Assembly: GCA_016866375.1 (NCBI GenBank)
Contig: VGMK01000022.1
Coordinates: 1-17,031 of the forward strand
Source of the DNA: Bacteroidota bacterium
GTDB lineage: Bacteria; Bacteroidota; Bacteroidia; Flavobacteriales_D; Crocinitomicaceae
Direction of reading: 5' to 3'
DNA length: 17,031 nucleotides
In this document: positions 1-6,986 of the stretch, one piece after another
How positions within the stretch are numbered: the stretch's first letter is position 1
How the letters are laid out: each line of letters begins with the position of its first letter
Translations under genes and position numbers: made by a program
Notes under the pieces: model-generated
The model's database searches: none
Seen by the model: the letters and a program-made list of their open reading frames with translations, nothing else
What the model was told of the DNA's origin: nothing

Positions 1-120
1 GTGAACAATGCAGTAAAACAGATTATGCTGCTGCTTGAAGAAAACGATATTCTTTTAGTAACCGGCAGTTTCTTCCTAATTTCAGATCTTGACCAAGATG
101 TTTGTAATTTTTCTTCTTAG
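1..120 (+). CDS. folC: 3' end of a FolC-like folylpolyglutamate/dihydrofolate synthase (partial)
   Basis: The frame is open from base 1 to a TAG at 118-120 and gives 39 residues. The central part, a helix with NNAVKQIMLLLEEND followed by ILLVTGSFFLISDL, resembles the extreme C-terminus of Mur-ligase-type folylpolyglutamate synthases, where a buried strand with a V/C-T/G-G-S-F motif precedes a short final helix. FolC adds glutamate to folates in the cytoplasm, and in bacteria often also makes dihydrofolate. Only the last tenth of the protein is present, so catalytic residues cannot be checked. The start lies before the window. Another Mur-ligase family member is the main alternative. The call rests on the terminal motif only. 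Confidence 0.65.
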   Translation: MNNAVKQIMLLLEENDILLVTGSFFLISDLDQDVCNFSS

Positions 121-145
121 TCATTCGCTTATTTGGTAAAAGAGC

Positions 146-153
146 TATCTTTG
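146..153 (+). promoter_or_regulatory. Bacteroidota -7 promoter box for pyrR-pyrB
   Basis: TATCTTTG is a perfect match to the TAnnTTTG -7 element used by the Bacteroidota housekeeping sigma factor. Only five bases separate it from the pyrR ATG at 159, so transcription should begin at or just before the start codon. No good TTG -33 element lies 17-20 bases upstream, so this is a -7-only call. Confidence 0.6.
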
Positions 154-158
154 TTCAG

Positions 159-698
159 ATGGAAAGACAAGTCATTCTCAATGAAAAGCACCTCGAACTG
201 ACATTGAAAAGACTTTCCCATGAATTAATCGAATCCCACCTTGATTTTTCACAAACTGTACTTGTCGGTTTACAGCCAAGAGGCATCCATTTGGTCAGCC
301 ATTTGAAAGCCACACTTGAAAAGATACTAAAAAAACCTGTAACCTGTGGAAATTTGGATGTCACTTTCTTTCGCGATGATTTTAGGAGAAGAGAACGGCC
401 ACTCATTCCTAGCATTACGAATCTCGATTTCAGCATTGAGAATAAAAAAGTGGTGCTAGTGGATGACGTTTTGTATACGGGACGTACGATTCGATCGGGT
501 TTAGACGCCTTGATGACATTTGGAAGACCGTCAAAAGTTGAACTCTTAGTTTTGGTTGATCGAAGATTTCGCAGGGATTTACCAATTCAGGCAGATTACG
601 TTGGAAAAGCCGTTGATACGCTAATTTCCGAGCGTGTATCCGTTGAATGGAAAGAAACCGAAGGAGCAGATAAAGTAGTATTATTTACAAAGGAATAG
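159..698 (+). CDS. pyrR: PyrR-family pyrimidine regulator / uracil phosphoribosyltransferase
   Basis: This is a cytoplasmic type I phosphoribosyltransferase of 179 residues, the usual PyrR length. The PRPP-binding loop VVLVDDVLYTGRT is at residues 98-110. Other PyrR marks are LVGLQPRG (about 36-42), DVTFFRDDF (67-75), and the C-terminal LPIQADYVGK stretch (141-150). Family members convert uracil plus PRPP to UMP, and in Bacillus they also bind pyr leader RNA to control attenuation. Here the gene is followed by pyrB after one base (TAG-C-ATG), so the two form an operon. The predicted promoter leaves no room for a 5' attenuator ahead of pyrR, so an RNA-binding role on its own operon is doubtful. 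The basic run FRRRER (75-80) could still bind nucleic acid. The ATG at 159 lies just after the promoter box. Confidence 0.92.
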   Translation: MERQVILNEKHLELTLKRLSHELIESHLDFSQTVLVGLQPRGIHLVSHLKATLEKILKKPVTCGNLDVTFFRDDFRRRERPLIPSITNLDFSIENKKVVLVDDVLYTGRTIRSGLDALMTFGRPSKVELLVLVDRRFRRDLPIQADYVGKAVDTLISERVSVEWKETEGADKVVLFTKE

Positions 699-699
699 C

Positions 700-1629
700 A
701 TGACAAATATAAGTGTTGATCACCTTACGGGTATAAAAGACTTAACGCAACAAGATATCGAGTTGATTTTCAAAACTGCAGATAGTTTCAAGGAAGTGAT
801 TAACCGTCCCATAAAAAAAGTCCCTTCCTTGCGAGATATAACCATAGCTAACATTTTTTTTGAAAATTCAACACGCACCCGTTTATCCTTTGAACTTGCA
901 GAGAAACGTCTTTCAGCGGATGTGGTTAATTTTTCAGCTTCGGGAAGTTCTGTAAAAAAAGGAGAAACTTTAATCGATACCGTGAACAATATTTTGTCCA
1001 TGAAGGTGGATATGGTCGTTATGCGCCACTCAAGTCCGGGGGCTACAGAATTTCTCTCGAAAAAAGTTAATGCGCGTATAATTAATGCCGGAGATGGGAC
1101 TCACGAACACCCAACACAAGCACTTTTGGATGCCTATTCTATTCGCGAGAAACTAGGTAAAGTTGCCGGGAAAAAAGTAGTTATTGTGGGCGATATCTTG
1201 CATTCGCGGGTAGCCTTGTCGAATATTTATTGTTTGCAGAAGTTAGGTGCTGAAGTGATGGTATGTGGGCCTGCAACGCTCATCCCAAAATACATCAATC
1301 AATTAGGTGTAAAGGTTTCAAACAACCTTGTTGAGGCACTGGAATGGTGTGATGTGGCCAATATGCTACGCATACAATTGGAAAGGCAAGACATTAAATT
1401 TTTCCCTTCCCTAAGAGAATATACCATGCTTTTCGGGTTAAATAAAGAGATACTGAATAGCTTGTCTAAAGAAATCGTGGTCATGCATCCTGGACCAATA
1501 AATCGCGGTGTTGAAATTACAAGCGATGTTGCAGATTCAAAGCAATCCATTATTCTTCAACAAGTTGAAAATGGGGTTGCCATTCGAATGGCGGTAATAT
1601 ATTTACTCGCAGCAAAGATTGAGCGATGA
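700..1629 (+). CDS. pyrB: Aspartate carbamoyltransferase catalytic subunit
   Basis: This enzyme condenses carbamoyl phosphate with L-aspartate to give N-carbamoyl-L-aspartate, the first committed step of pyrimidine synthesis in the cytoplasm. It has 309 residues, typical for catalytic chains. The carbamoyl-phosphate loop STRTR is at residues 57-61 within FFENSTRTRLSFELA. The swapped loop SVKKGET (84-90) supplies Ser and Lys to the neighbouring active site. MRHSSPGA (108-115), GDGTHEHPTQ (131-140) and HPGPINRG near residue 264 complete the active-site set. The sequence follows the ATCase and not the ornithine carbamoyltransferase pattern. It lies one base after pyrR. No pyrI regulatory chain is adjacent: the next gene encodes a STAS protein. 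Without PyrI it probably works as a simple trimer. Confidence 0.96.
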   Translation: MTNISVDHLTGIKDLTQQDIELIFKTADSFKEVINRPIKKVPSLRDITIANIFFENSTRTRLSFELAEKRLSADVVNFSASGSSVKKGETLIDTVNNILSMKVDMVVMRHSSPGATEFLSKKVNARIINAGDGTHEHPTQALLDAYSIREKLGKVAGKKVVIVGDILHSRVALSNIYCLQKLGAEVMVCGPATLIPKYINQLGVKVSNNLVEALEWCDVANMLRIQLERQDIKFFPSLREYTMLFGLNKEILNSLSKEIVVMHPGPINRGVEITSDVADSKQSIILQQVENGVAIRMAVIYLLAAKIER

Positions 1630-1646
1630 TTTTTTAATTAACTTTG
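1619..1646 (+). promoter_or_regulatory. Complete Bacteroidota-type promoter for the STAS-rnz pair
   Basis: TTG at 1619-1621 (-33 element, inside the last sense codons of pyrB) is followed after 17 bases by TAACTTTG at 1639-1646, a perfect TAnnTTTG -7 box. Spacing and both elements fit the phylum consensus. The STAS ATG is at 1660, which would leave a leader of about 7-8 bases. It is the best-formed promoter in the window. Confidence 0.65.
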
Positions 1647-1659
1647 AAAAAACAGGGCT

Positions 1660-2001
1660 ATGAACTTTTCAATATCCACCCACGGCAGTGCAATCGTTGT
1701 TCACTCACACGTAGCTAAACTCGATTCCACTAATGCGCCGGATTTAAAAAGTTTATTTGTACTTCACAATAAAAATGGAGTGAATCAAATAGTTTTCGAG
1801 ATGGCTGAAACCCTGTACTGCGACTCATCGGGTTTGTCTGCGATACTTGTAGCCAATCGCTTGTGCAAAGACACAAATGGAAGCTTTGTGTTGTGTGGTT
1901 TACAATCTGCTGTGCGTAAAATGGTTGAAATCGCTCAACTTGATCGGGTGCTAAGTATTGAAAATACTGTAGATGAAGCACTTAGTCATATGAATCCTTG
2001 A
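1660..2001 (+). CDS. STAS-domain protein, anti-sigma-factor antagonist type
   Basis: This is a single-domain STAS protein of 113 residues, the size of SpoIIAA/RsbV antagonists. The key motif CDSSGLSAI is at residues 54-62. By analogy with SpoIIAA, Ser57 would be the site phosphorylated by an anti-sigma kinase. The preceding strand VNQIVFEMAE and the following helix complete the expected fold. In the classical system the unphosphorylated form binds an anti-sigma kinase. No HATPase-type kinase or PP2C phosphatase is encoded in the window, so the partners must lie elsewhere or the protein has another role. Its stop overlaps the rnz start by three bases, so the two are translationally coupled. 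No signal peptide or membrane segment is seen. The family is clear; the target is unknown. Confidence 0.85.
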   Translation: MNFSISTHGSAIVVHSHVAKLDSTNAPDLKSLFVLHNKNGVNQIVFEMAETLYCDSSGLSAILVANRLCKDTNGSFVLCGLQSAVRKMVEIAQLDRVLSIENTVDEALSHMNP

Positions 2002-2909
2002 ATTTTTTTGTTCGCATATTAGGCAGTGGAGCCGCATTACCTACTACTCGAAGAGCACCCAGTGCACAATATGTTTGTTGTAATAACCGTCACATGCTAA
2101 TCGATTGCGGCGAAGGGACACAGATGCAATTGCGCAAATACAGTGTACACATGCAGCGAATTTCCCATATTCTAATTTCGCACCTGCACGGAGATCACTT
2201 TTATGGTTTACCTGGATTACTGAGTACGATGAATTTACTCGGAAGAAATAAAAGGATAACCGTATATTGCCCTCCTGAACTCCCAAGTATCATACATCAA
2301 ATGCTCAGCATTGGAGACAATAAACTGGCATTTGATATTGAATTTAACATACTATCTTTCGCGTCTAAAAATTGTATTTTTGAAGACGAGAAAATAGAAA
2401 TATGGAGTTTTCCATTAAAGCACCGAATCCCCACTTGTGGATTTCAAATTAAAGAGAAGCCAAAGCCCTACCGTATTGATGCAAAAAAATGCCAAGAGGC
2501 AGGTGTCGAATTACATCACTTGCCAAACCTACTCGCGGGGAAGAATATTAGCATTAATAATGTAGAATATGACTTCCAAAAATTCACATGGGCCCCAAAA
2601 CATTCTTTCTCCTACAGCTATTGCTCGGACAGCGCCTACGACGAGAAACTGATTCCTTTTATTGAATCTTCGGACCTTCTATACCATGAAGCAACTTTTT
2701 CATCTAACCATTTAGATAGGGCAACAAAAACCTTTCATTCCACTGCTCAACAAGCAGCAAAAATTGCTCAAAAATCGGGGGTGAAAAAACTTATCTTAGG
2801 TCATTTCTCTTCGCGCTACACAGAAGTGGAGGCATTGTTGGAGGAGGCCAAACAAATTTTCTCAGAGACCGAATGTGCGGAAGATGGAAATGTATATAGG
2901 TTGATTTAA
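1998..2909 (+). CDS. rnz: Ribonuclease Z (tRNA 3' endonuclease)
   Basis: This metallo-beta-lactamase-fold endonuclease removes 3' trailers from tRNA precursors in the cytoplasm. It has 303 residues, typical of the short bacterial form. The zinc motif HLHGDH is at residues 62-67. DCGEGTQMQL is at 36-45, PLKHR near 139, a conserved Asp in YCSDSAYDEK near 208, HEATF near 231, and GHFSSRY near 269. The start is taken as TTG at 1998, because MNFFVRILGSGAALPTT aligns with the normal family N-terminus and there is no upstream in-frame ATG. That TTG overlaps the STAS stop (TTGA), so translation is probably by termination-reinitiation. The next gene is convergent. Cys27-Cys28 and the insertion around 155-185 look ordinary for the family. 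Confidence 0.95.
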   Translation: MNFFVRILGSGAALPTTRRAPSAQYVCCNNRHMLIDCGEGTQMQLRKYSVHMQRISHILISHLHGDHFYGLPGLLSTMNLLGRNKRITVYCPPELPSIIHQMLSIGDNKLAFDIEFNILSFASKNCIFEDEKIEIWSFPLKHRIPTCGFQIKEKPKPYRIDAKKCQEAGVELHHLPNLLAGKNISINNVEYDFQKFTWAPKHSFSYSYCSDSAYDEKLIPFIESSDLLYHEATFSSNHLDRATKTFHSTAQQAAKIAQKSGVKKLILGHFSSRYTEVEALLEEAKQIFSETECAEDGNVYRLI

Positions 2910-2972
2910 GTTGTAAAATACCGATTCAAGAATAGCATCAATTGAGGAAAACACCCACTTTTTTTGCCGAAA

Positions 2973-4046
2973 TTACTTTTGAGATCTAAGGAATAATAAA
3001 ATGGAGATGCCCAAAAATAGAAAGTTCGGCATCCACACAGCAAGGAGAACCGGTAAACCTAAATTAACAGAGGCAACAGTCATCATTTTCATGGAAAAAA
3101 TATAGATAAAAACGAAAAGTAAACCTATGGCTATATTAATCCCAATGCCTCCTCGCCTCTTTTCAGATGAAACCGCTACAGCGATTATTGTCAAAATGTA
3201 GGTTGCAAATGGATATGAAGTACGCTGGTGTAATTCTATTTCATAAAATGGAACTAAATCAGACCCCTTTGAACTCTCTCGTTTAATGAGCTCTTGCAAT
3301 TCAAAATACGTCATAGTTTCAGCAATATTCTGACGTTTTGCCATTTCTTCAATTTGAAAAGCAAATGACGTATCCTTGCGCTGACCGTAGGAAATCGTAC
3401 CAATGGGAAATTCAAAGGTCTTCTCGTAGTAATCCTCTAATGTCCATTGAAAAGTTCCCGGAATATTTTTGGCATACCGCGCTTTTAAAAAATACTTTAT
3501 CCTATGCTGCTCATCAAATTGTTCAAAAACAAAGTCGTGTAACTTATTCTCCTTTTCCATAAAGTGTGAAAAGTACACGTGTGAATTGTTGGGATATGTG
3601 GCGTTATAATCTTCCACCACAAGTGCATTTCGGTAATATTGATTTTCAAAATCCAAGCGCTTTTTGTTTGCTACAGGGACAATCAAATGATTTAAAAACA
3701 GTGAAAACAACATCAATACCGTAGCCGCTATCATGTATGGTCGATAAAAGCGAAATACCGGTTTTCCACTAAATAAAATAGGTACTATTTCCGTATCCTT
3801 GGCTAACTTAGCTGTAAACCAAATAACGGAAAGAAATATAATCATTGATGAAAATAGGTTCCCGTAGTAAAGTATAAAATTGATGTAATATTCAAAAATG
3901 ATTCCCGAAATTGGTGCTTTGTTACTGATAAAATCACTGAGTTTTTCTGAAACATCAAAAACGGTAGCAAACATCATAATGATTCCGAGCATAAAAAAAT
4001 ACGTGCCCAAAAACTTTTTAATGATATAGCGATCAATAATAGACAT
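2973..4046 (-). CDS. lptG: LptF/LptG-family permease (lipopolysaccharide export)
   Basis: This is an inner-membrane protein of the YjgP/YjgQ family, 357 residues. Hydrophobic segments lie at about 12-32, 50-80 and 101-123, then three more between about 280 and 353. A hydrophilic periplasmic domain of about 150 residues lies between them. This is the LptF/G layout: three helices, a beta-jellyroll domain, three helices. The N-terminus IIDRYIIKKFLGTYFF resembles LptG (LDRYIGK) more than LptF. With LptB2 and LptC these proteins extract LPS from the inner membrane and pass it towards the outer membrane. The ATG overlaps the tgt stop by one base (TAATG), so the two are co-translated. No second paralogue is in the window. 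LptF versus LptG cannot be settled without a tree. Confidence 0.88.
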   Translation of the reverse strand: MSIIDRYIIKKFLGTYFFMLGIIMMFATVFDVSEKLSDFISNKAPISGIIFEYYINFILYYGNLFSSMIIFLSVIWFTAKLAKDTEIVPILFSGKPVFRFYRPYMIAATVLMLFSLFLNHLIVPVANKKRLDFENQYYRNALVVEDYNATYPNNSHVYFSHFMEKENKLHDFVFEQFDEQHRIKYFLKARYAKNIPGTFQWTLEDYYEKTFEFPIGTISYGQRKDTSFAFQIEEMAKRQNIAETMTYFELQELIKRESSKGSDLVPFYEIELHQRTSYPFATYILTIIAVAVSSEKRRGGIGINIAIGLLFVFIYIFSMKMMTVASVNLGLPVLLAVWMPNFLFLGISILLFLRSQK

Positions 4047-5176
4047 TAGCGTCTTTGCATCAATTTTGGAATCAAATTATTTTTCCAAGAAGTAAACGTT
4101 CCTGAAGTGATTTGATTGCGTGCCTCGCGCATAAGTTCTAAATAAAAATTAAGGTTATGAAGTGTTGCTACCTGCACACCAAGATATTCTCCAGCTTTTA
4201 TTAAATGGCGCAAATATGCCTTCGAGTAAAGTTGATCCGCGTAAAGCTCACTTTTCTCATCAATTGGACTAAAGTCATTTGCCCATTTCTCATTTTTAAT
4301 ATTTATGGTACCACTCCAGGTATAAAGTAAGCCATGGCGTGCATTTCTACTCGGCATGACACAATCAAACATATCAACTCCTAGAGAAATACATTCCAAT
4401 AAATTAACAGGAGTTCCTACACCCATTAAATACCTTGGTTTATTTTTTGGCAAAATAGAACATACCAAATCCGTCATTTCGTATAATTCCTCCTCGGGCT
4501 CTCCAACAGACAAACCTCCAATTGCATTGCCATCTGCATTACAACCGGCAATTTTTTCTGCGGATGCGACACGCAAATCTTTAAACACACTACCCTGAAC
4601 AATGGGAAATAAAGCCTGAGCGTATCCATAAAAAGAATCACTACTTTTCATTTCATTCATGCAACGATTTAACCAATTATGAGTTATTCCTAAAGATTGC
4701 TTTGCATATTGATAGTCGCATGGATATGGAGTGCATTCATCAAATGCCATTATTATATCTGCACCAATACTCCGCTGAATTTGAATGGCGCGTTCCGGAG
4801 TAAAAAAATGATAACTCCCATCAAAGTGAGATTGGAATTTAACTCCCTCCTCTGTAATTTTTCGGGATGAAGCCAAGGAATACACTTGATAACCCCCACT
4901 ATCTGTCAACATGGGTTTGTTCCAACCAATAAATTTATGCAGGCCACCTGCTGCTGATATCGTATCAATTCCCGGACGGAGAAATAAATGGTAAGTATTA
5001 CCTAAAATTATTTGTGCCTTAATTATGTCAGAGAGCTCGTATTGATGAACTCCCTTAACAGTTCCTGCGGTACCAACAGGCATAAAGATGGGGGTTTCAA
5101 TTGTACCATGATCCGTGAAAAACTTTCCCGCACGAGCTTTTGAATGTTCATCATGGTGCAATACTTCAAAGTGCAT
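4046..5176 (-). CDS. tgt: Queuine/preQ1 tRNA-guanine transglycosylase
   Basis: This enzyme exchanges guanine at tRNA position 34 for the queuosine precursor preQ1 in GUN-anticodon tRNAs. From the ATG at 5176 it has 376 residues, as expected. TDSGGYQVYSLA (91-102) contains the general acid Asp92. GGLSVGEP (220-227) and MGVGTP (251-256) follow. MFDCVMPSRNARHG (269-282) holds the nucleophile Asp271. His340 in ATLHNLNFY is the usual zinc-ligand histidine, but the three cysteines normally preceding it (CxCxxC) are replaced by Ser309, Leu311 and Asp314. A longer frame opens with TTG at 5203, but that codon is the end of the promoter box, and the family N-terminus begins at MHFEVL. The gene leads an operon with the LptG-type permease and is divergent from the glycosyltransferase. 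Confidence 0.95.
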   Translation of the reverse strand: MHFEVLHHDEHSKARAGKFFTDHGTIETPIFMPVGTAGTVKGVHQYELSDIIKAQIILGNTYHLFLRPGIDTISAAGGLHKFIGWNKPMLTDSGGYQVYSLASSRKITEEGVKFQSHFDGSYHFFTPERAIQIQRSIGADIIMAFDECTPYPCDYQYAKQSLGITHNWLNRCMNEMKSSDSFYGYAQALFPIVQGSVFKDLRVASAEKIAGCNADGNAIGGLSVGEPEEELYEMTDLVCSILPKNKPRYLMGVGTPVNLLECISLGVDMFDCVMPSRNARHGLLYTWSGTINIKNEKWANDFSPIDEKSELYADQLYSKAYLRHLIKAGEYLGVQVATLHNLNFYLELMREARNQITSGTFTSWKNNLIPKLMQRR

Positions 5177-5200
5177 AAATCTGTTGAAAAATAGATAAAG

Positions 5201-5208
5201 CAAAGATA
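5201..5208 (-). promoter_or_regulatory. -7 promoter box for tgt-lptG
   Basis: Read on the minus strand, 5208 to 5201 is TATCTTTG, a perfect TAnnTTTG box, 24 bases before the tgt ATG at 5176. No convincing TTG lies at -33. The box fixes the tgt start, because the in-frame TTG at 5203 is made of its last three bases and would lie upstream of the transcription start. Confidence 0.6.
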
Positions 5209-5229
5209 CGGTGATTTAATTAAGGACCT

Positions 5230-5237
5230 CATATTTG
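5230..5237 (+). promoter_or_regulatory. Possible -7 box for the glycosyltransferase operon
   Basis: CATATTTG matches TAnnTTTG at five of six fixed positions and ends 16 bases before the ATG at 5254. It faces away from the tgt box 22 bases away, as expected in a divergent promoter region. No -33 TTG is visible, so this is tentative. Confidence 0.35.
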
Positions 5238-5253
5238 TATCTAGTTTCAGAAA

Positions 5254-6387
5254 ATGACTTACCTGCCAATCTTCCAATTGGACTTTTACTTATTCGCGTT
5301 CATCGCATTTATTCTATTTGTACTAATTCAAATATTCTACCTTTTTTTTATTCATGTTCGTATGGCTTATCATTCAACATCCGAAAAGATCGCAAGTAGC
5401 TCAATCCCAATTAGTGTCATTATTGCTGCACGAAATGAATCGGATAATTTGTATGAAAATTTACCTACTATTTTAAGTCAGGACTATCCTGAATTTGAGG
5501 TGATTGTTGTGAATAATCAATCCATAGATGATAGCGGTTGGTTACTCACCGCATTTAGTAGGCAATTTCCAAACTTAAGGGTTGTAGAATTAGGAAGGAA
5601 TCAACATTTGAGACCTGGTAAAAAATTGCCAATTACCCTCGCAATTAAGGCAGCAAAGTATGAGCATTTCTTACTAACAGACGCAGATTGTAAACCATCC
5701 TCTAGTCAATGGATTAGGCAGATGTCTTCCCATTTTTCTTCATCAAAACATATTGTAATTGGCTATGGCCCATATTCTAAAAACAAGGGGTTTTTGAATC
5801 GCTTAATTCGTTATGATACAGCATGGATTGGGGTGAGTTATTTTTCAATGGCCCTTGCTAAGCTCCCGTATATGGGAGTCGGAAGAAATCTAGCGTACAC
5901 AAAACCCGTTTTCAACTCTGTAAATGGATTTAAATCGCATTATGGCCTACCCTCCGGTGACGATGATTTATTTATTCAAGAGGCAGCTAAAAAATCCAAT
6001 TATACAGTCAATTTAGATCCTACATCATATTGCTATTCAGCAGCCGCTCCGACATGGGGAAGATGGATCCGACAAAAGTCCCGTCACTATTCTACATCGA
6101 GTCGGTATAAGCTTATTAAAAAGTGGTTGTTAGGAATATACCCCATCTCCTTAATTCTGATGTGGGCATCTTTTGTTACTTTGATATTTAATGGGGAGTA
6201 TGGGTTATTTACTGCGAGTATTTTCATTGTCACGTTAATACTGAAATGGTGGATTCAAGGCCGTTGTTTGTCAAAATTGAAGGAAAAAAGTTTTATTCCC
6301 TACTTTTTATTTTGGGATTTATTTTATGCATTAATCATGCCTATTATCTATTATGTCACAGAACGCCAAAAACTCTATAGATGGTAG
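5254..6387 (+). CDS. Membrane-anchored family 2 glycosyltransferase
   Basis: This is a processive-type GT2 protein of 377 residues. One N-terminal membrane helix (about 10-34) precedes a GT-A domain that starts at SVIIAARNESDNL (54-66). The nucleotide-binding VVNNQSIDD is at 85-93. The metal-binding DxD is TDADC at 142-146. A GDDD motif lies at 235-238, and RQKSRH at 273-278 takes the place of the QxxRW-like acceptor motif. Two to three membrane helices follow (about 293-312, 318-335 and 347-366). It should transfer a sugar from a nucleotide donor on the cytoplasmic face to a lipid or growing polysaccharide; substrate and product cannot be read from the sequence. It is the first gene of an operon with an ECF sigma factor and rsmG; the sigma start lies inside its last codons (ATGGTAG). 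Confidence 0.85.
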   Translation: MTYLPIFQLDFYLFAFIAFILFVLIQIFYLFFIHVRMAYHSTSEKIASSSIPISVIIAARNESDNLYENLPTILSQDYPEFEVIVVNNQSIDDSGWLLTAFSRQFPNLRVVELGRNQHLRPGKKLPITLAIKAAKYEHFLLTDADCKPSSSQWIRQMSSHFSSSKHIVIGYGPYSKNKGFLNRLIRYDTAWIGVSYFSMALAKLPYMGVGRNLAYTKPVFNSVNGFKSHYGLPSGDDDLFIQEAAKKSNYTVNLDPTSYCYSAAAPTWGRWIRQKSRHYSTSSRYKLIKKWLLGIYPISLILMWASFVTLIFNGEYGLFTASIFIVTLILKWWIQGRCLSKLKEKSFIPYFLFWDLFYALIMPIIYYVTERQKLYRW

Positions 6388-6986
6388 AAAATGAACATTT
6401 ATCTGAAAAAGCTAAACAAGATTTAAATCTTGTTGAGGAGGCACTCGCCGGCAATCAATTGGCATATGCGACCCTAATGGAGAGGTATCGTGACTCCATC
6501 TATTTCATGATGCTTAAAATGGTAAAAAATCCCGATGATGCGGATGACCTTACCATTGAGGCATTTGGGAAAGCCTTTAGTAGAATAGACCAATATTCAC
6601 CGAGTTTTGCTTTCAGCACTTGGTTATTTAAAATTGCCTCGAATAATTGTATAGATTTTATTCGAAAAAAACGTATTCAACTTACCTCCATGGATTCAGG
6701 AATAGCCAAAGATGATGGAGAAAAAATGCATGTAGATGTAAAATCCTCCGCTTTAAACCCCGAGGAAACCATTATACAAGGGCAACGTGTAGTTCACATG
6801 CGCCTTCTAGTGAGCAAACTAAAACCAAAATACCGAGATTTGGTGGAAAAACGTTATTTCGAGGAGCTCAGCTATGAAGAAATCGCCGATCAAATGAACC
6901 TTCCCCTCGGTACTGTAAAAGCACAATTATTCCGAGCTCGTGACTTTTTAGCTGCCATGATGGATAAAACAAAAGACACCATTTAG
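6381..6986 (+). CDS. ECF-type RNA polymerase sigma factor
   Basis: This is a group 4 (ECF) sigma factor of 201 residues with only regions 2 and 4. Region 2 runs from about 27 to 98 and includes DDADDLTIEAFGKAF (52-66) for core and -10 recognition, then FSTWLFKIASNNCIDFIRKKR. Region 4 runs from about 138 to 192: KPKYRDLVEKRYFEELSYEE leads into the helix-turn-helix IADQMNLPLGTVKAQLFRAR. The linker (99-137) is charged and variable. The ATG at 6381 overlaps the glycosyltransferase stop by seven bases, and the stop overlaps the rsmG GTG by one base. No anti-sigma factor is next to it, which is unusual for ECF factors, so control may be transcriptional or through a separate response regulator. The regulon is unknown. 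It lacks the SnoaL or other extra domains of some ECF groups. Confidence 0.9.
   Translation: MVENEHLSEKAKQDLNLVEEALAGNQLAYATLMERYRDSIYFMMLKMVKNPDDADDLTIEAFGKAFSRIDQYSPSFAFSTWLFKIASNNCIDFIRKKRIQLTSMDSGIAKDDGEKMHVDVKSSALNPEETIIQGQRVVHMRLLVSKLKPKYRDLVEKRYFEELSYEEIADQMNLPLGTVKAQLFRARDFLAAMMDKTKDTI

Noticed and set aside
155..436. Antisense ORF opposite pyrR, and similar shadows opposite pyrB, the STAS gene, rnz and PorP/SprF
   Set aside because: They lie fully within strongly supported genes, have no domains and no promoter, and are explained by codon bias of the real frame.
2910..2972. Possible bidirectional terminator between convergent rnz and the LptG-type gene
   Set aside because: There is a T-run at 2959-2965 and a weak TTGAT/ATCAA pairing, but no GC-rich stem next to the T-run, so I cannot call an intrinsic terminator.
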